In this document: piece by piece, positions 12,182 through 13,932 of the stretch
How the letters are laid out: every line of letters starts with the position of its first letter
How positions within the stretch are numbered: the stretch's first letter is position 1
Assembly: GCA_029009035.1 (NCBI GenBank)
Contig: JAQXJQ010000075.1
Location: 1-13,932, forward strand
Source of the DNA: Oscillospiraceae bacterium
GTDB lineage: Bacteria > Bacillota > Clostridia > Oscillospirales > Oscillospiraceae
Direction: 5' to 3'
DNA: 13,932 bases
Translations under genes and position numbers: made by a program
The notes under the pieces: generated by a model
What the model saw: only the letters and a program-made list of their open reading frames with translations
Told to the model about the DNA's origin: nothing
Databases searched by the model: none

Positions 12182-12553
12182 ATGGCTTCTGAGAAGATCA
12201 CCAACCTCATCGAAGAGGTTAAGAGCCTGACTGTTCTGGAGCTCTCCGAGCTCGTTCACGCCCTGGAGGAGGAGTTCGGCGTTTCCGCCGCCGCCATGGC
12301 CGCTCCCGCCGCCGCTGCCGCTGCCGCTCCCGTTGAGGAGAAGACCGAGTTCGACGTCGTTCTGGCTGAGATCGGCGCTGAGAAGATCAAGGTCATCAAG
12401 GTCGTCCGCGAGGTCACCGGTCTGGGTCTGGCTGAGGCTAAGGCCATGGTCGAGGCTGCCCCCAAGGCTATCAAGGAGGGCATCTCCAAGGAGGATGCCG
12501 AGGCTCTGAAGGCTAAGCTGGAAGAGGTCGGCGCCAAGGTCGAAGTGAAGTAA
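12182..12553 (+). CDS. rplL: 50S ribosomal protein L7/L12
   Basis: L7/L12 is the multicopy stalk protein that recruits translation GTPases. The 123-residue product has the N-terminal dimerisation domain (about 1-35, LTVLELSELVHALEEEFGVS), a flexible Ala/Pro-rich hinge (about 36-52) and the C-terminal globular domain with KIKVIKVVREVTGLGLAEAK and the final VGAKVEVK. ATG 12182 is preceded by AGGAGGT (12167-12173). A small hairpin (12121-12134) lies in the rplJ-rplL gap. The gene ends 24 nt before a strong terminator. Confidence 0.97.
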   Translation: MASEKITNLIEEVKSLTVLELSELVHALEEEFGVSAAAMAAPAAAAAAAPVEEKTEFDVVLAEIGAEKIKVIKVVREVTGLGLAEAKAMVEAAPKAIKEGISKEDAEALKAKLEEVGAKVEVK

Positions 12554-12576
12554 TTTACTTCCCTGATCCGATGAAT

Positions 12577-12610
12577 AAAGCACGGAGGAACGCTCGTTCC
12601 TCCGTGCTTT
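12577..12610 (+). terminator. Strong terminator after rplL
   Basis: AAAGCACGGAGGAACG (12577-12592) and CGTTCCTCCGTGCTTT (12595-12610) are perfect complements, followed by TATTTT. It ends the rplJ-rplL transcript and separates it from the convergent LysR gene; on the minus strand the flank also offers T residues (complement of AATAAAG), so it may serve both. Confidence 0.88.
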
Positions 12611-12666
12611 TATTTTGATCGGTGCGTTTCCCCTGTCCGCTTCCACCCGCAGCGGGCCGAACCGGT

Positions 12667-13551
12667 TCAGGGCTCCTTTCTCATCTGCTTCACCAGCTTG
12701 GTCACCATGGGATTGCAGTTGTCCTTCCGCCATACGGCCACCATTGCGGCGGCATGGCTGTCCGGCAGATCCACCACCCGGACCGCAGCGCTGCTCTCCA
12801 GTCTGGTGTTGCGGTCCAGCATGGCCGCGCCGATCCCAAGCTCCACACACAGAAACAGGCTCTCCGGAGAAGACGTCTCGCGCACCACATTGGGCACAAA
12901 CCCGTGCTTGGCGCATTCACGGAACAGCAACTGATATCCCCCCGGGGACTCCTCCCGGGAGATGGCTGCAAAGGGCTCGTCCTTGAAGTCAGCCAGAGAT
13001 ACCGTCTCCCGCCGGGCCAGAGGGTGATCGCTCCGGATCATCATGGCGCCCGGCCGGCGGACCAGCTCACAGCTATCCCAATCCTCTCTTCCCTCGGTCT
13101 CAAACTCCATGGTGATGAGCATATCGTAGGTGCCCCGATCCAGACCCTGGCGCAAATTCCGGAAGCTGTTGCGCTCCAGCTCGATGACCACATCGGGATT
13201 GTTCTCCCGCAGGGGACGGAGGTACTCCTCCAGCAGGGCATTGACCTCCTGCCCGTCCAGCACACCGATGGAGATGCTGTAGGCGTCCCGCCGGCTGATG
13301 GCCTCCGCATTGGCAATGGCGCGCTCGGTCATCTCCGGCAGGTCGCGAAACTGCCCGTAGAGATACTCCCCCGCCCGGGTCAGGTGGATGCTCTTACCGT
13401 TGCGGCGAAAAAGCTGGAACCCCACCTCCTGCTCCATCAGCGCGATCTGCCTGGAGAGGTTGGGCTGTGACACATAGAGCAGCTGCGCCGCCCGGGAAAA
13501 GCTGCCGCATTTGGCCACTTCCACAAAGTATTTGATGCGCATCAGGTTCAT
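12667..13551 (-). CDS. LysR-family transcriptional regulator
   Basis: The 294-residue product has the N-terminal winged helix-turn-helix (about 1-62) with YFVEVAKCGSFSRAAQLLYVSQPNLSRQIALMEQEVGFQLFRR, the hallmark of LysR regulators, and a C-terminal effector-binding domain (about 92-294). I chose ATG 13551 (MNLMRIKYFVEV) with AGGA about 9 nt upstream; the frame extends to 13644 but that part overlaps the promoter. The effector is unknown. The neighbour on the other strand is an NADPH-dependent FMN reductase-like gene, and divergent placement usually means the regulator controls that target. A quinone, redox or aromatic signal would fit, but this is inference. Confidence 0.93.
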   Translation of the reverse strand: MNLMRIKYFVEVAKCGSFSRAAQLLYVSQPNLSRQIALMEQEVGFQLFRRNGKSIHLTRAGEYLYGQFRDLPEMTERAIANAEAISRRDAYSISIGVLDGQEVNALLEEYLRPLRENNPDVVIELERNSFRNLRQGLDRGTYDMLITMEFETEGREDWDSCELVRRPGAMMIRSDHPLARRETVSLADFKDEPFAAISREESPGGYQLLFRECAKHGFVPNVVRETSSPESLFLCVELGIGAAMLDRNTRLESSAAVRVVDLPDSHAAAMVAVWRKDNCNPMVTKLVKQMRKEP

Positions 13552-13592
13552 GAGCTCACATCCTATATCCTGCATGAAATGCGGTTTTCTGT

Positions 13593-13621
13593 ATTGTACC
13601 ATTTTTTTGCAAAACGGACAA
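13593..13621 (-). promoter_or_regulatory. Promoter of the lysR-type gene
   Basis: On the minus strand TTGTCC (complement of 13616-13621) and TACAAT (complement of 13593-13598) are spaced by 17 nt, with TGG before the -10 as an extended element. It lies 41 nt upstream of the chosen start. Confidence 0.72.
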
Positions 13622-13633
13622 GACATTCCGCCG

Positions 13634-13699
13634 CTTATAACCAAAAATTCACTTAAAACGCCAAAAAGACATTTTACAAGTTGTGGATTTTGTTATAAA
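13634..13699. promoter_or_regulatory. Candidate LysR-regulator binding site in the divergent intergenic region
   Basis: TTATAACCAAAA (13635-13646) and TTTTGTTATAA (13689-13699) form an imperfect inverted repeat, between the two promoters. A smaller ACAA-G-TTGT dyad lies at 13676-13684, adjacent to the -35 of the reductase promoter. AT-rich dyads at such spacing are typical for LysR-type sites. No experimental or family-specific motif supports it beyond position and symmetry. Confidence 0.4.
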
Positions 13700-13701
13700 A
13701 T
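13673..13701 (+). promoter_or_regulatory. Promoter of the FMN reductase-like gene
   Basis: TTTACA (13673-13678) and TAAAAT (13696-13701) are spaced by 17 nt. The leader is about 120 nt, ending in GGGAGGT (13812-13818). The promoter overlaps the candidate regulator site at 13634-13699, consistent with control by the divergent LysR protein. Confidence 0.6.
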
Positions 13702-13826
13702 ACTGATGGATATGTTTTGCCTGTTCGTCATTTTCGCAATAAACACCGTCTGCATCGCAGGGGGCCGAACAGATTGCGCGAAGGGCGGATCACAGGCACC
13801 ACAAATAATACGGGAGGTCATTACTT

Positions 13827-13932
13827 ATGAAAATTCTGGGCATTTCCCTCGGTACCAAGAACGGCAACAACGACACCATGTGCCGCGTGGCTCTGGAGGC
13901 CGCAAAGGAGAAGGGCGCCGAAATCGAGTTTA
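13827..13932 (+). CDS. NADPH-dependent FMN reductase / flavodoxin-like protein, N-terminal fragment
   Basis: Only the first 35 residues are in the window. They begin MKILGISLGTKNGNNDTMC and continue RVALEAAKEKGAEIEF. The pattern of a hydrophobic first strand (KILGISLG), then a Gly/Asn-rich turn that would hold the FMN phosphate, then an alpha helix, is the start of a flavodoxin-like fold in the NADPH-dependent FMN reductase family. Members use NAD(P)H to reduce FMN, quinones or azo compounds. ATG 13827 follows GGGAGGT at 13812-13818. The gene is divergent from the LysR regulator, which probably controls it. The catalytic C-terminal part and the length are outside the window. Confidence 0.75.
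   Translation, partial: MKILGISLGTKNGNNDTMCRVALEAAKEKGAEIEF

Noticed and set aside
13552..13644. Cys-containing N-terminal extension of the LysR protein
   Set aside because: The CPFCKK motif looks like a metal or redox site, but it lies in the promoter region and LysR proteins start at the helix-turn-helix.
1..13932. CRISPR arrays, tRNA or rRNA genes, phage genes, toxin-antitoxin or defence systems
   Set aside because: No regularly spaced repeats, no tRNA-like fold between rpmG and secE (only 35 nt), and no recognised defence or phage proteins in any supported frame.

Overview
The window looks like chromosomal DNA from a GC-rich Clostridia member of the Bacillota. The evidence is strong AGGAGG ribosome binding sites, sigma-A type promoters, RqcH and Mini-RNase III, an L10-type leader, and the gene order rpmG-secE-nusG-rplK-rplA-rplJ-rplL. 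The GC-biased codon use and the CCTCCCTC...GAGGGAGG intergenic repeat suggest an Oscillospiraceae-like gut anaerobe (Flavonifractor/Lawsonibacter type). That placement is inference.

Positions 1-1132 hold the tail of a small membrane protein, a repeat-rich intergenic region, and two consecutive half-length TauE/SafE permease genes overlapping by 4 bp. Positions 1098-1619 (minus strand) hold a GIY-YIG nuclease gene broken by a 253-bp insertion. The insertion is flanked by an exact 8-bp direct repeat and is built almost entirely of six consecutive stem-loops. No transposase is present. Taking out the insertion and one repeat copy restores an in-frame 86-residue protein. This is the most unusual object in the window.

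Positions 1659-3969 are an RNA/ribosome-maintenance pair: Mini-RNase III (mrnC) then rqcH, ending in a terminator. Positions 4021-8147 are a two-gene ABC system: a MacB/LolD-type ATPase overlapping a 1089-residue FtsX-like permease with an extracytoplasmic coiled coil of about 280 residues. Positions 8200-8616 (minus) encode RuvX/YqgF, facing the permease across a shared hairpin terminator.

Positions 8668-12610 are the translation/transcription block. One promoter and a long leader with a terminator-like hairpin precede rpmG, secE, nusG, rplK (L11) and rplA (L1). A second, near-consensus promoter followed by an L10 leader and an attenuator-like hairpin drives rplJ (L10) and rplL (L7/L12), which end at a strong terminator. 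At the right end a LysR-type regulator (minus) is divergent from a truncated NADPH-dependent FMN reductase/flavodoxin-like gene, an arrangement suggesting that the regulator controls its neighbour.

Most of the window is ordinary core genome. The accessory signals are the structured insertion in the GIY-YIG gene, the split TauE pair, the intergenic repeats, and several RNA-level control elements.
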